DNA from: CALKJU01 sp035326425
GTDB lineage: Bacteria; Pseudomonadota; Alphaproteobacteria; Geminicoccales; Geminicoccaceae
Length of the DNA stretch: 64,000 nucleotides
Direction of reading: 5' to 3'
Assembly (NCBI GenBank): GCA_035326425.1
Contig: DAOLFG010000018.1
Coordinates: forward strand, 1 to 64,000
Made by a program: the position numbers and the translations under genes. The notes below the pieces were generated by a model, which worked only from the letters and a program-made list of their open reading frames with translations, had not been told where the DNA came from and did no database searches. Below, in pieces: positions 34,650-42,932 of the stretch (position 1 is the stretch's first letter; every line of letters starts with the position of its first letter).

Positions 34650-35789
34650 ATGAGCATCGAGCTGGGCGTGAAGAGACGCCCGAACGTCACTGTTGCCCTG
34701 CCGGGCCACAACCAGGCCGCCACCCGTCCGCCGGGCCTCGCGATCGCCGTGGTCGGCTGCGGCTACTGGGGCTCCAAGCATGTCCGCGTGCTCAGCACGC
34801 TGCCCGAGGTGGCCCGTGTCATCGTCGTCGACCCCAACCCCAAGGTGCGCGACGCCATCGTCGCCGCCTTTCCAGGGGTCGAGGGGGCGTCCGAGCTGCG
34901 CAACGCGCTGCCCAGCGTCCAGGCGGTGATCGTGGCGACACCGCCACGCGATCACGCCGAGGTGGCGCTGCAGGCGCTGCGCGCCGGCAGGCATGTGCTG
35001 ATCGAGAAGCCGATCACCACCACGCTGGCCGAGGCGCGGACCCTGGTTGCCGAGGCCATGCAGCACGGTGCCGTGCTGATGGCGGGCCACACCTTCGAGT
35101 TCAACCCGGCGGTTCGCGAGCTGCGCCGCCGCATGGACGAAGGCGAGCTCGGCACGATCCACTACATCCACTCGGCGCGGCTCAACCTCGGGCTCTACCG
35201 CTCGGACGTGAACGTCGTGTGGGATCTGGCGCCCCACGACATCTCGATCATGAACTACCTGCTGCGCTCGACGCCGACGATGGTCGGCGCCTGGGGTTCG
35301 TCGCATGCCTGCGGCGACGTCAAGGATCTCGCCTACATCCGCCTGGAATACGGCCGGCGAAACGTGATGGGCTATGCCCACGTCTCCTGGCTCGACCCGC
35401 GCAAGGTGCGCCGCGTCACCGTCGTCGGCAGCCGCAAGATGGCGGTCTACGACGACCTCGCCGAGGAGCGTCTGCGCATCTTCGACTGCGGCGTCGAGGG
35501 CGGCCAGGACGGTGCCGACGGGCCGGCGCCGTTCGAGCGCCCGGTGTCCTACCGCTACGGCGACATCGTCTCCCCTCACATCCATTTCGAGGAGCCGCTG
35601 GCGCTGGAGGACCGGCACTTCGTCGAATGCATCCGCAAGCGCGCGACGCCCAGCAGCGACGGCAACAGCGGCATGGCCGTGGTGGCCGTGCTGGAAGCGA
35701 TCGACCGGGCGCTGGCGACCGGACGGGACCTGCCCGTCGACGCGCTCGACGCCGCCGTGGCGTCGCCCGAGCTTTCGCTCACCGCCTGA
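34650..35789 (+). CDS. Gfo/Idh/MocA-family sugar dehydrogenase (WbpB/WlbA-like)
   Basis: This 379-residue NAD(P)-dependent oxidoreductase has a Rossmann motif VVGCGYWGSKH beginning near residue 34 and the catalytic-loop Lys120 in LIEKP. The C-terminal domain has WDLAPHDISIMNYLL, which is typical of enzymes oxidising UDP-N-acetylhexosaminuronate at C3. An N-terminal extension of about 30 residues precedes the fold, so a later start is possible. The order dehydrogenase, MocA, DegT aminotransferase matches the wbpA-wbpB-wbpE logic for 3-amino uronates. Confidence 0.85.
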   Translation: MSIELGVKRRPNVTVALPGHNQAATRPPGLAIAVVGCGYWGSKHVRVLSTLPEVARVIVVDPNPKVRDAIVAAFPGVEGASELRNALPSVQAVIVATPPRDHAEVALQALRAGRHVLIEKPITTTLAEARTLVAEAMQHGAVLMAGHTFEFNPAVRELRRRMDEGELGTIHYIHSARLNLGLYRSDVNVVWDLAPHDISIMNYLLRSTPTMVGAWGSSHACGDVKDLAYIRLEYGRRNVMGYAHVSWLDPRKVRRVTVVGSRKMAVYDDLAEERLRIFDCGVEGGQDGADGPAPFERPVSYRYGDIVSPHIHFEEPLALEDRHFVECIRKRATPSSDGNSGMAVVAVLEAIDRALATGRDLPVDALDAAVASPELSLTA

Positions 35790-35799
35790 GGCGACGATC

Positions 35800-36930
35800 A
35801 TGGCCATTCCGTTCCTCGACCTTCCCGCCATGCACGCCGAGGTGCGGGGCGAGCTGGATGCCGCCTGGCGCTCCGTCACGGCCAGCTGCGGCTTCATCGG
35901 CGGTGCGGCCGTCGAGCGCTTCGAGTCCGAATGGGCCGCCTATTGCGGCACCCGGCACTGCGTCGGTGTCAGCGACGGCACCGCCGCTCTGGAGCTGGCG
36001 CTGCGTGCCCTGGGCATCGGCGCCGGCGACGAGGTGATCGTCCCGGCCAACACCTTCATCGCCACGGTGGAGGCGGTCGTCGCCACCGGCGCCTCGCCGG
36101 TGATGGTCGATGTCGATCCGCGGACGCTGCTCCTGACCGCGGAGCATGTGGCGGCGGCCTGCACGCCGCGGACCGCCGCGGTGATCCCGGTGCATCTGTT
36201 CGGCCAGCCGGTCGACATGGACGCCGTCTGCCGTGTCGCGGCGCGCGCCGGCATCTCGGTCATCGAGGACGCGGCGCAGGCGCATGGCGCCACCTGGAAG
36301 GACCGACGCGCCGGCGGCCTCGCCGATATCGGCTGCTTCAGCTTCTACCCCGGCAAGAATCTGGGCGCCTTCGGCGACGCCGGCGCCGTCGTGACCAACC
36401 GCCGTGAGCTGGCGGAGCGAATCCGCGTCCTGGCCAACCACGGCCGCGACCTGAACGCCGGCGAACGGCATGTCCGCGTCGGCCGCAACCAGCGACTCGA
36501 CGGGCTGCAGGCGGCGATCCTGTCGGCCAAGCTGCCGCGGCTCGAGGACTGGAACCGCGGCCGGCGCCGGGCGGCCGAAGCCTATGGCCGGCTATTGGCC
36601 GGCCTGCCGGCCGAGATGGTGCGGGTGGCCGAGGGTGCGGTCAGCAGCCATCATCTGGCGGTAGTGCAGGTCGACGGCCGCGACGCCGTGCGCCGCGCAA
36701 TGGCCGAGCGCGGCATCGGCACCGGCATCCACTATGCCATCCCCTGCCACCGACAGCCCGCGCTCGCCGACCTTCCGACGGTCTCCCTGCCGGTGGTCGA
36801 GCGCGCTGCCGGCCGCATCCTTTCCCTGCCGATGTTCCCGCACCTGGACGACGCGCGCGTCGCCCGAGTCGTCGCCGCGCTGGCCGATGCGCTGGCTCCG
36901 TCGGCGCGGATGCTCGAGCCCGCAGGCTGA
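35800..36930 (+). CDS. DegT/DnrJ/EryC1-family sugar aminotransferase (WbpE-like)
   Basis: This 376-residue PLP enzyme transfers an amino group to a keto-sugar nucleotide. The PLP lysine is Lys186 (FSFYPGKNLGAFGDAGA), and the cofactor-binding VIEDAAQAHGA segment precedes it. The ATG at 35800 starts ten bases after the MocA stop. It should act directly on the 3-keto product of the preceding enzyme, giving a 3-amino sugar that normally requires N-acylation. Confidence 0.9.
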   Translation: MAIPFLDLPAMHAEVRGELDAAWRSVTASCGFIGGAAVERFESEWAAYCGTRHCVGVSDGTAALELALRALGIGAGDEVIVPANTFIATVEAVVATGASPVMVDVDPRTLLLTAEHVAAACTPRTAAVIPVHLFGQPVDMDAVCRVAARAGISVIEDAAQAHGATWKDRRAGGLADIGCFSFYPGKNLGAFGDAGAVVTNRRELAERIRVLANHGRDLNAGERHVRVGRNQRLDGLQAAILSAKLPRLEDWNRGRRRAAEAYGRLLAGLPAEMVRVAEGAVSSHHLAVVQVDGRDAVRRAMAERGIGTGIHYAIPCHRQPALADLPTVSLPVVERAAGRILSLPMFPHLDDARVARVVAALADALAPSARMLEPAG

Positions 36931-36937
36931 CCGGCGG

Positions 36938-38065
36938 ATGGGCCAGCTCGCCGGGATTCCGGCCCCGGTGGACGGCGCGGCGCGCGATGCGGCGGGAGAC
37001 AGCCTCGAGGGGCCGGAGGCCGATACATGGGACCACTTTGTCGCAAGCGTGGCAGGCGACGTCACGCAGACCACGGCGTGGGGCCGCTCCAAGCAGGCGA
37101 CGGGCTCATCGGTCGTGATGGCGATCTCGCGCGCCGAATCGGGCATTCGCGGCGGCGCGCTGATCCTCATCAAGCGCCTGGCACGCTTTGTCGCCGTCGG
37201 CTACGTGGCGCGCGGGCCGTTGCTCCTGCCGTCCGCGACCGGCACGGACGTGGTGGCCGTGCTCGACGAGATCGAGCGCCAGGCCAGGCGTCGGGGGCTG
37301 TTGCATCTCGTCATCCAGCCGCCGCTCGGTGGCGATGCGATCGCCGCCGAGCTTGCCGCACGCGGCTACAGCTCCGATGCGCCGGAGGTGTCACCCGGCG
37401 CCACGCTGCTGATCGACCTCACCCAGGGAGCCGACGCCGTGCTGGCCGGCATGTCGCCCTCCCGGCGACGCAATGTCAGGCAGGCGACGCAGGGCGGTCT
37501 GGACGTCGGCTCCGGCGACCGCGACGACATCGAGCGCTTCCAGTCGCTGCACGCCAGCTCGGCCGGCCGGCAGGGGTTCCAGCCGCTTCCGACCAGCTAC
37601 CTGTTCGCGCAATGGGATGCGTTGCGGCCGGCCTCCGCGGTCGAGCTGGTGACGGCCTCGCTCGCCGGCCGGACCATCGCCGGGATCTGGCTGACCGTCT
37701 GCCACGGCACGGTCACCTACCGGCTGCCGGGCTGGAGCGGCGAGGCGGCACGCCTGCAGCCCAACGTCGCCTGCCACTGGTATGCGATCCGGCAGGCGAT
37801 CGGGCGGGGCGACCACAGCTACGACCTCGGCGGAATCGACCGGAGCCTCGCCGCCGCCATTCTGCACGGCGAGCCCGGCCCGCCACACGGGCCGCAGACC
37901 CCGGCCGCGTTCAAGCTCGGCTTCGGCGGCGATCCGGTGCTGTTGCCACGCGCCTTTCAGCGGACGCTCAATCCGCTGGCGCGGCCATTGGTGCGCGCCG
38001 TCCTCGCCGGCTTCGGCGAGAGCCAGCTGCTGCGGGCATTCCTCAAGCGATTGCGCGCGTCATGA
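36938..38065 (+). CDS. FemAB/GNAT-like acyltransferase (1)
   Basis: This 375-residue protein of the FemAB/BioF2-like acetyltransferase group is found in many exopolysaccharide clusters. The first sub-domain includes DHFVASVAGDVTQTTAWGRSK, and the second carries SPSRRRNVRQA and the conserved glycine-rich end (DLGGIDRS...TPAAFKLGFGG). Known relatives transfer amino acids from aminoacyl-tRNA or acyl groups from acyl-CoA onto amines; the donor cannot be told here. It follows the aminotransferase by seven bases. It shares its whole layout and C-terminal FQRTLNPLARPLVR with the gene at 38397. Confidence 0.8.
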   Translation: MGQLAGIPAPVDGAARDAAGDSLEGPEADTWDHFVASVAGDVTQTTAWGRSKQATGSSVVMAISRAESGIRGGALILIKRLARFVAVGYVARGPLLLPSATGTDVVAVLDEIERQARRRGLLHLVIQPPLGGDAIAAELAARGYSSDAPEVSPGATLLIDLTQGADAVLAGMSPSRRRNVRQATQGGLDVGSGDRDDIERFQSLHASSAGRQGFQPLPTSYLFAQWDALRPASAVELVTASLAGRTIAGIWLTVCHGTVTYRLPGWSGEAARLQPNVACHWYAIRQAIGRGDHSYDLGGIDRSLAAAILHGEPGPPHGPQTPAAFKLGFGGDPVLLPRAFQRTLNPLARPLVRAVLAGFGESQLLRAFLKRLRAS

Positions 38066-38396
38066 GCGGCATGGCCGAATGGCTCGGTTTGGTTAGTCCG
38101 TACCGGAGGATGCGCTGTGGCGTCCCAACGGCACTGAAAGATTCGCCGACTTTCCTTTATAAATCCTTTCCGAGACGGCAAGCATTCCGGCCAAAACTGA
38201 AAATAGACAAACATATGCCACGTAACTTTCCTGACGCGATCATGCGCGGTGCCGGCCCCACCGGCGGAAGCCACTTGGCGCGTCTTCGATGGACCATCGC
38301 ATCTTTCCGGTCGACAGCATCCGTGGCTGCTTCTGCTGGCCGCCGTGGCAGCCTCAACTGTGCGGCAACAGCCGCCGAGATGTCTGCGAGGACACG
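38066..38396. other. 331-bp spacer between paralogous FemAB-like genes
   Basis: No supported coding frame is present. It contains an AT-rich island around 38150-38220 with TATAAA (38158-38163) but no convincing -35, and a small hairpin GCCGG-CCCCA-CCGGC (38251-38265). An in-frame extension of the downstream gene reaches 38289 but lacks protein-like sequence. An internal promoter is plausible. Confidence 0.5.
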
Positions 38397-39527
38397 ATGA
38401 CACCGCTGGCTCCCACACTCGAAGGCCGGGCGATACCGCGCCGGATCCGGACAACCGGCCAGCCGCTCGACGGGTCGCCCCCGCTGTCCTGGGATGCCAT
38501 GGTGGCCGCCGCGGACGGCGACATCGTCCAGAGCTCGGCATGGGCGACCGCCAAGCGCGCCCTGGGCTTCGAGGCGCATCCGATGACGGTGCGCGACCGC
38601 GAGGACGGCGTGCTGGGCTGCGCCCTGCTGCTGCTGCGCCGCTTCGGCCCGCTCGGCGCCGTCGGCTACATCGCCCGCGGGCCGTTGCTGGCGCCGGGCG
38701 CCGAAGCGCATTCGGCGCTGGTGCTCGACGAGATCGAGCGGGCGGCGCGGCGGCTGGCGGTCCGGCATCTCGTCGTCCAGCCGGCGGCCGGCGGGCGGGC
38801 GATGGCCGAGGCGCTGGCACTGCGAGGCTATACCGCGGACGCGCCCGAGGTGGCGCCCAGCGCCACGCTGCTGATCGACCTGACGCAGACGGCGGACGAC
38901 CTGCTGGGCGCCATGTCGTCGAGCGCCCGGCGCAGCATCCGCCAGGCCCAGCGCCGTGGCGTGTGGCTTCGGCACGGCGACGCCTCGGACCTCGAGACCT
39001 TCCATCGCCTGCATGCCGCGACGGCGGCGCGGCGCGGCTTCGCGCCGATGTCGATCGACTATCTGCGCCGTCACTGGGAGGCGCTGCGGCCGGCCGGCGC
39101 TGTCGAGATGATCTTCGCCTGCCACGAGGGCACACCGTTCGCGGCCGTCTGGCTCACCGCCTTCGCCGGCACCGCCACCGCCCGCCTGTCGGGCTGGACC
39201 GGCGAATGGTCGCACCTGCACGGCGGTGCCGCCTGCGAATGGGAGGCGATCCGCTGGGCCAAGGAAGCCGGCTGCAGGCTCTATGACGCCGGCGGGGTCG
39301 ACGCGGCGTTCGCGCGCATGATCCTGGCCGGCACGCCGATACCCGAGACGATGCTGCGGTCGCCCTCCGCCTACAAGGCGGCCTTCGGCGGCAGGGCGGT
39401 GCTGCTGCCCCGCGCTTGGCAACGGACGCTCAACCCGCTGGCACGGCCGCTGGTGCGGGGCCTGATGGCCGGGCTCGCCCGCAGCGACCGGCTGCGGGCA
39501 TGCGTCGAACGGCTGCGCAAGGGCTGA
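38397..39527 (+). CDS. FemAB/GNAT-like acyltransferase (2)
   Basis: This 376-residue paralogue of the gene at 36938 shares SSAWATAKRALG, GYIARGPLL, SATLLIDLTQTADDLL and the terminal RTLNPLARPLVRGLM. The start at 38397 has GCGAGGA six bases upstream. The two probably arose by tandem duplication and now flank a promoter-like spacer. Acylation or aminoacylation of a sugar amino group, or of a lipid-linked intermediate, is inferred from the WbpE-like neighbour. The initiating sugar transferase gene follows after four bases. Confidence 0.8.
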   Translation: MTPLAPTLEGRAIPRRIRTTGQPLDGSPPLSWDAMVAAADGDIVQSSAWATAKRALGFEAHPMTVRDREDGVLGCALLLLRRFGPLGAVGYIARGPLLAPGAEAHSALVLDEIERAARRLAVRHLVVQPAAGGRAMAEALALRGYTADAPEVAPSATLLIDLTQTADDLLGAMSSSARRSIRQAQRRGVWLRHGDASDLETFHRLHAATAARRGFAPMSIDYLRRHWEALRPAGAVEMIFACHEGTPFAAVWLTAFAGTATARLSGWTGEWSHLHGGAACEWEAIRWAKEAGCRLYDAGGVDAAFARMILAGTPIPETMLRSPSAYKAAFGGRAVLLPRAWQRTLNPLARPLVRGLMAGLARSDRLRACVERLRKG

Positions 39528-39531
39528 CCGC

Positions 39532-40203
39532 GTGATCCGCCATCTCACCACGCGGCCCTCACGCCGCCCGATCGCGAGCCCCGCATCGGTACCGCGCTGG
39601 AAGCGGGCGCTCGACCTCGGCGCGGGTGCGCTGGCGCTGGTGTTGCTGGCGCCCGTGATGCTGGTGGCAGCGGCGGCGGTCCGGTTGAGCAGCCCGGGCC
39701 CCGTGCTGTTCCGGCAGATCCGCATCGGCCTCGGCGAGCGGCCGTTCACGATGCTGAAGTTCAGGACGATGTATGTCGATGCCGACCACGCCGCCCAGAA
39801 CGCGCTGAACCTGAGCGAGCTGCGCGGCGAGGCGGTGGCCGAGGCCGGGCTCTACCGGCTGGCCGTCGATCCCCGGATCACGCCGGTCGGGCGGATTCTG
39901 CGGCGCTACAGCATCGACGAGCTGCCGCAGCTGTTCAATCTGCTGCGCGGCGAGATGTCCCTGGTCGGGCCGCGGCCGGCGCTGCCCTGGGAGGTCGAGC
40001 TGTTCACGCCCGAGCAGCGCCGCCGCCACGCCTCGCTGCCCGGCCTCACCGGCCTCTGGCAGGTCAGCGGCCGCAACCGGCTCAGCATGCAGCAGATGCT
40101 CGATCTCGACCTCGCCTATGTCGAGCACTGCACGCTGGGCCAGGACATCGCGATCCTGATACGCACGCCGGCAGCCGTGCTGCTCGACCGCGCCACGCGC
40201 TGA
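39532..40203 (+). CDS. Initiating sugar-1-phosphate transferase (ExoY/WcaJ C-terminal type)
   Basis: This 223-residue membrane enzyme places the first sugar phosphate on undecaprenyl phosphate. It has a single N-terminal membrane segment (about 25-50) followed by the cytosolic catalytic domain with MLKFRTMYVDAD, YSIDELPQLFNLLRGEMSLVGPRP and LPGLTGLWQVSGRN. The short ExoY-like length lacks the extra WcaJ N-terminal helices. It uses a GTG start four bases after the FemAB-like stop, which suggests coupling. Confidence 0.92.
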   Translation: MIRHLTTRPSRRPIASPASVPRWKRALDLGAGALALVLLAPVMLVAAAAVRLSSPGPVLFRQIRIGLGERPFTMLKFRTMYVDADHAAQNALNLSELRGEAVAEAGLYRLAVDPRITPVGRILRRYSIDELPQLFNLLRGEMSLVGPRPALPWEVELFTPEQRRRHASLPGLTGLWQVSGRNRLSMQQMLDLDLAYVEHCTLGQDIAILIRTPAAVLLDRATR

Positions 40204-40211
40204 GGCCCGCC

Positions 40212-41156
40212 ATGACCGCCCTGCTCGTGGCCACCAACGGCGGACATCTGGCGCAGCTCGTCGAGCTCGCCGAGCGGATGCACGGGATCGAGGCCGACCG
40301 GCTCTGGGTCACTTTCGATTCGCCGCAGAGCCGCTCGCTGCTGGCCGACCGTCGGCACCTGTTCATCCGCGAGATCGACGAGCGCGATGTGAGGGGCGTG
40401 CTGGCGGGCATGGCCTCCGCCCGGCAGCTGATGCGCGACATCGACGTCAGCGCGGTGGTGAGCACGGGCTCCGCGATCGCGCTGTCCTTCCTGCCGCTGG
40501 CGGCGATGCGCGGCATACCGGCACACTACATCGAGAGCTCGGCGCGTGTCGCCGGCCCGTCGCTGACCGGTCGGCTGCTCCAGCTCGTGCCGCGGGTCCG
40601 GCTCTACCGGCAATATCCGCATGCCGCGCGCGGGCGGTGGGGCTATGCCGGATCGGTGTTCGACGGCTTCGAGGCGAGGCCGGCGGCCGCCCGCGATGTC
40701 CGCCGCGTCGTCGTCACCGTCGGCAGCGGCGTTCACGGCTTCCGCCGCCTGATCGACCGCCTGCTCGCCATCCTGCCGGCCGGCCTCGACATTTTGTGGC
40801 AGACGGGCAGCACCGCCATCGATGGCCTGGGCATCGCAGCACGGCCGACCGTACCGGCAGCGGAGCTCCAGAGGGCCATCCGAGACGCCGACGTCGTGGT
40901 GGCCCATGCCGGCTGCGGCTCGGCGCTCACCGCACTGGCCGCCGGCAAGCTGCCGGTGCTGGTCGCCCGCGAGGGCCGCCACGGCGAGCTGGTGGACGAG
41001 CACCAGATGCAGCTCGCCGGCTGGCTCGGCCAGCGCGGCCTGGCGGTGCATCGCACTCCGGAGAGCCTCGGCTTCTCGGACCTGCTGGCGGCGGCGGCCC
41101 AGTCCGTCGGCCGCCGCGCCGATCCCCCCGCGATCCAGCTGGCGAGGACGCCATGA
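40212..41156 (+). CDS. Glycosyltransferase, fused Alg14-like and Alg13-like halves
   Basis: This 314-residue GT28-like enzyme has an N-terminal Alg14/PssD-like half (VATNGGHLAQLVELA, VVSTGSAIALSFLPLAAMRGIPAHYIESSAR) and a C-terminal Alg13/PssE-like half (VVVTVGSGVHGFRRLIDRLL, DVVVAHAGCGSALTALAAGKLPVLVAR). The two are separate proteins in many bacteria and fused here. It would add the second sugar to the lipid-linked acceptor. It is the only recognisable glycosyltransferase besides the initiator, implying a very short repeat unit or enzymes encoded elsewhere. Confidence 0.88.
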   Translation: MTALLVATNGGHLAQLVELAERMHGIEADRLWVTFDSPQSRSLLADRRHLFIREIDERDVRGVLAGMASARQLMRDIDVSAVVSTGSAIALSFLPLAAMRGIPAHYIESSARVAGPSLTGRLLQLVPRVRLYRQYPHAARGRWGYAGSVFDGFEARPAAARDVRRVVVTVGSGVHGFRRLIDRLLAILPAGLDILWQTGSTAIDGLGIAARPTVPAAELQRAIRDADVVVAHAGCGSALTALAAGKLPVLVAREGRHGELVDEHQMQLAGWLGQRGLAVHRTPESLGFSDLLAAAAQSVGRRADPPAIQLARTP

Positions 41157-42196
41157 ATGCACTGGCCCACGACGCGGTGCGCATCCTGGACGCCGCGGCG
41201 CCCGAAATGCCGCCGGCCCATCCGATGGCCAGCCTGTTCACCTCGCCCGCCTGGATCGAGGCGCTGCGGGCAACCTACGGCTTCGAGGTCAAGGCATCGG
41301 CCCTGATCGAGGACGGCAGGGCCGTCTCGGCGATCCTGTTCAGCGTGATCGAGGATCTGCGCGGCCGGCGGGTGCTCTCGCTCCCCTTCTCGGACTATTG
41401 CGATCCGCTCGTCGACGACCCGGCGACCTGGCGGCGGCTGGCGGCGCCGCTGCTGGAGCTCGGTGCGCCGGTTCGCCTGCGGTGCCTGCGCAACGAGCTG
41501 CCCCTGGCCGACACCAGGTTCGCGCGCACCGGCACCGCGCTCTGGCATGCGACCGACCTCACGAGGCCCGAGGGCGAGATGTGGGCGGCCCTCGAGGGCC
41601 AGGCCCGGCAGAACGCCCGCAAGGCCGAGCGCGGCGGCGTCACGGTGCGCGAGAGCGACAGCCTGGACGACCTGCGTACCTTCCACCGCATGCACGCCCA
41701 TGTGCGCAAGGGCAAGTACCGCCTGCTGGCCCAGCCCTTCGGGTTCTTCGAGAGCCTGCACGCGGCATTCGCTCCCGAGGGACGGCTGGTGGTGATGCTG
41801 GCCGAGGCCGACGGCGTGCCGATCGCCGGCATCCTGTTCCTGATCCATGGCCACACGCTGTACTACAAGTTCAACGCCTCGCTCGAGCTGGCGCTGCGGC
41901 CGAACGACCTGCTGGCCTGGAGCGGCATGCGGATGGGCCGCCGGCGCGGCCTCGCGAGGCTGGACTTCGGGCTTTCCGACACCGCCCAGCCGGGGCTCGT
42001 CCGCTACAAGCGCAAGTTCGCCACCTACGAGCGCGAGATCGCGCTGCTGCAATGGACGCCCGAAGGGTACCGGCAGCCCGTGGCGGACGAGGCCGGACGC
42101 GTGCTCGGCCGGCTGACCCGGCTGATGACCGATCCGCGCGTTCCCGACGAGCTGAGCCTCGCCGCCGGCGACGACCTCTACCGCTTCTTCTGCTGA
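41153..42196 (+). CDS. FemAB/GNAT-like acyltransferase (3)
   Basis: This 347-residue third FemAB/BioF2-like protein overlaps the glycosyltransferase by four bases (ATGA). It has the substrate-lysine-rich segment ARQNARKAERGGVTV, a RKGKYRLLAQPFGFF loop, and the family end LDFGLSDTAQPGLVRYKRKFA. It is more distant from the other two than they are from each other, so it likely has a different acceptor. Confidence 0.8.
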   Translation: MNALAHDAVRILDAAAPEMPPAHPMASLFTSPAWIEALRATYGFEVKASALIEDGRAVSAILFSVIEDLRGRRVLSLPFSDYCDPLVDDPATWRRLAAPLLELGAPVRLRCLRNELPLADTRFARTGTALWHATDLTRPEGEMWAALEGQARQNARKAERGGVTVRESDSLDDLRTFHRMHAHVRKGKYRLLAQPFGFFESLHAAFAPEGRLVVMLAEADGVPIAGILFLIHGHTLYYKFNASLELALRPNDLLAWSGMRMGRRRGLARLDFGLSDTAQPGLVRYKRKFATYEREIALLQWTPEGYRQPVADEAGRVLGRLTRLMTDPRVPDELSLAAGDDLYRFFC

Positions 42197-42255
42197 GCTG
42201 CCCGATGAGCACGCCCATCGCCGGCCGTTCGACCCGCTGCCAAAGGACCTGAGCC

Positions 42256-42912
42256 ATGCGCGCCGAGCCCACGATCGAGCTGTCGCCGAGATTGGCCGGT
42301 GCCCATCTGCGCACCGTCGAGGCCACCCCGCGGCCGGAGCTGTCCCCGGCGCCGCAGGCCGCGCCCGCACCGCCCCGGTCGCTGGTCGGACTGCTGGCGC
42401 TGCTGGTCCTCCCGGCATTGCTGTGCGCCGCCGCGGCCTATGGCGGCGCCACCCTGCTCGACAAGGTCTATGCCGCCCGGACCGAGATCCTGTTCCACCT
42501 GACCCGCTCCGGCGACCAGGCCGAGCGGTTCCTCGCCACCCAGTCGGTGGTGGTGCGGAGCCGCACCGTCCTCGACCCGGTGGCGGCCGAGCTCGGCGTC
42601 CCGGCCGAGCGCATCGAGAAGAATCTCAGCGTCGACTTCCCCAAGAGCAGCGCCGTGATGCGCATCGAGTTCGCGACGCACAGCCAGACCGTGGCGCTCG
42701 ACGTCATCCGGCTGGTGACCCAACGATACCTGCAGGCCCTGCGTCCGATCGAGGCGGCCGAAGGTGCGAGCCACCAGATCCTGGTCCCGCCCTTCCTGCT
42801 CGACGAGCCGGTCTGGCCGCGACCGCTGCAGGCGACGGCGCTGGGGGGCCTCATTGGCCTCGCCATCTCCGTCGGCCTGCTGGCCCTGCGTCAACAGCGC
42901 CGCCCGTCCTGA
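42256..42912 (+). CDS. Wzz/chain-length determinant-like membrane protein
   Basis: This 218-residue protein has a proline-rich cytoplasmic N-terminus, a first membrane segment (about 42-65), a periplasmic stretch with RTEILFHLTRSGDQAERFLATQSVVVRS, and a second membrane segment at about 190-212 preceded by the P-x-x-P motif VWPRPLQA. No tyrosine-kinase domain is attached. It would control polymer length with the Wzy-like protein encoded at 44564. It is small for this family, with a reduced periplasmic domain. Confidence 0.82.
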   Translation: MRAEPTIELSPRLAGAHLRTVEATPRPELSPAPQAAPAPPRSLVGLLALLVLPALLCAAAAYGGATLLDKVYAARTEILFHLTRSGDQAERFLATQSVVVRSRTVLDPVAAELGVPAERIEKNLSVDFPKSSAVMRIEFATHSQTVALDVIRLVTQRYLQALRPIEAAEGASHQILVPPFLLDEPVWPRPLQATALGGLIGLAISVGLLALRQQRRPS

Positions 42913-42932
42913 GCCGGCCGACGGCGACCGGG

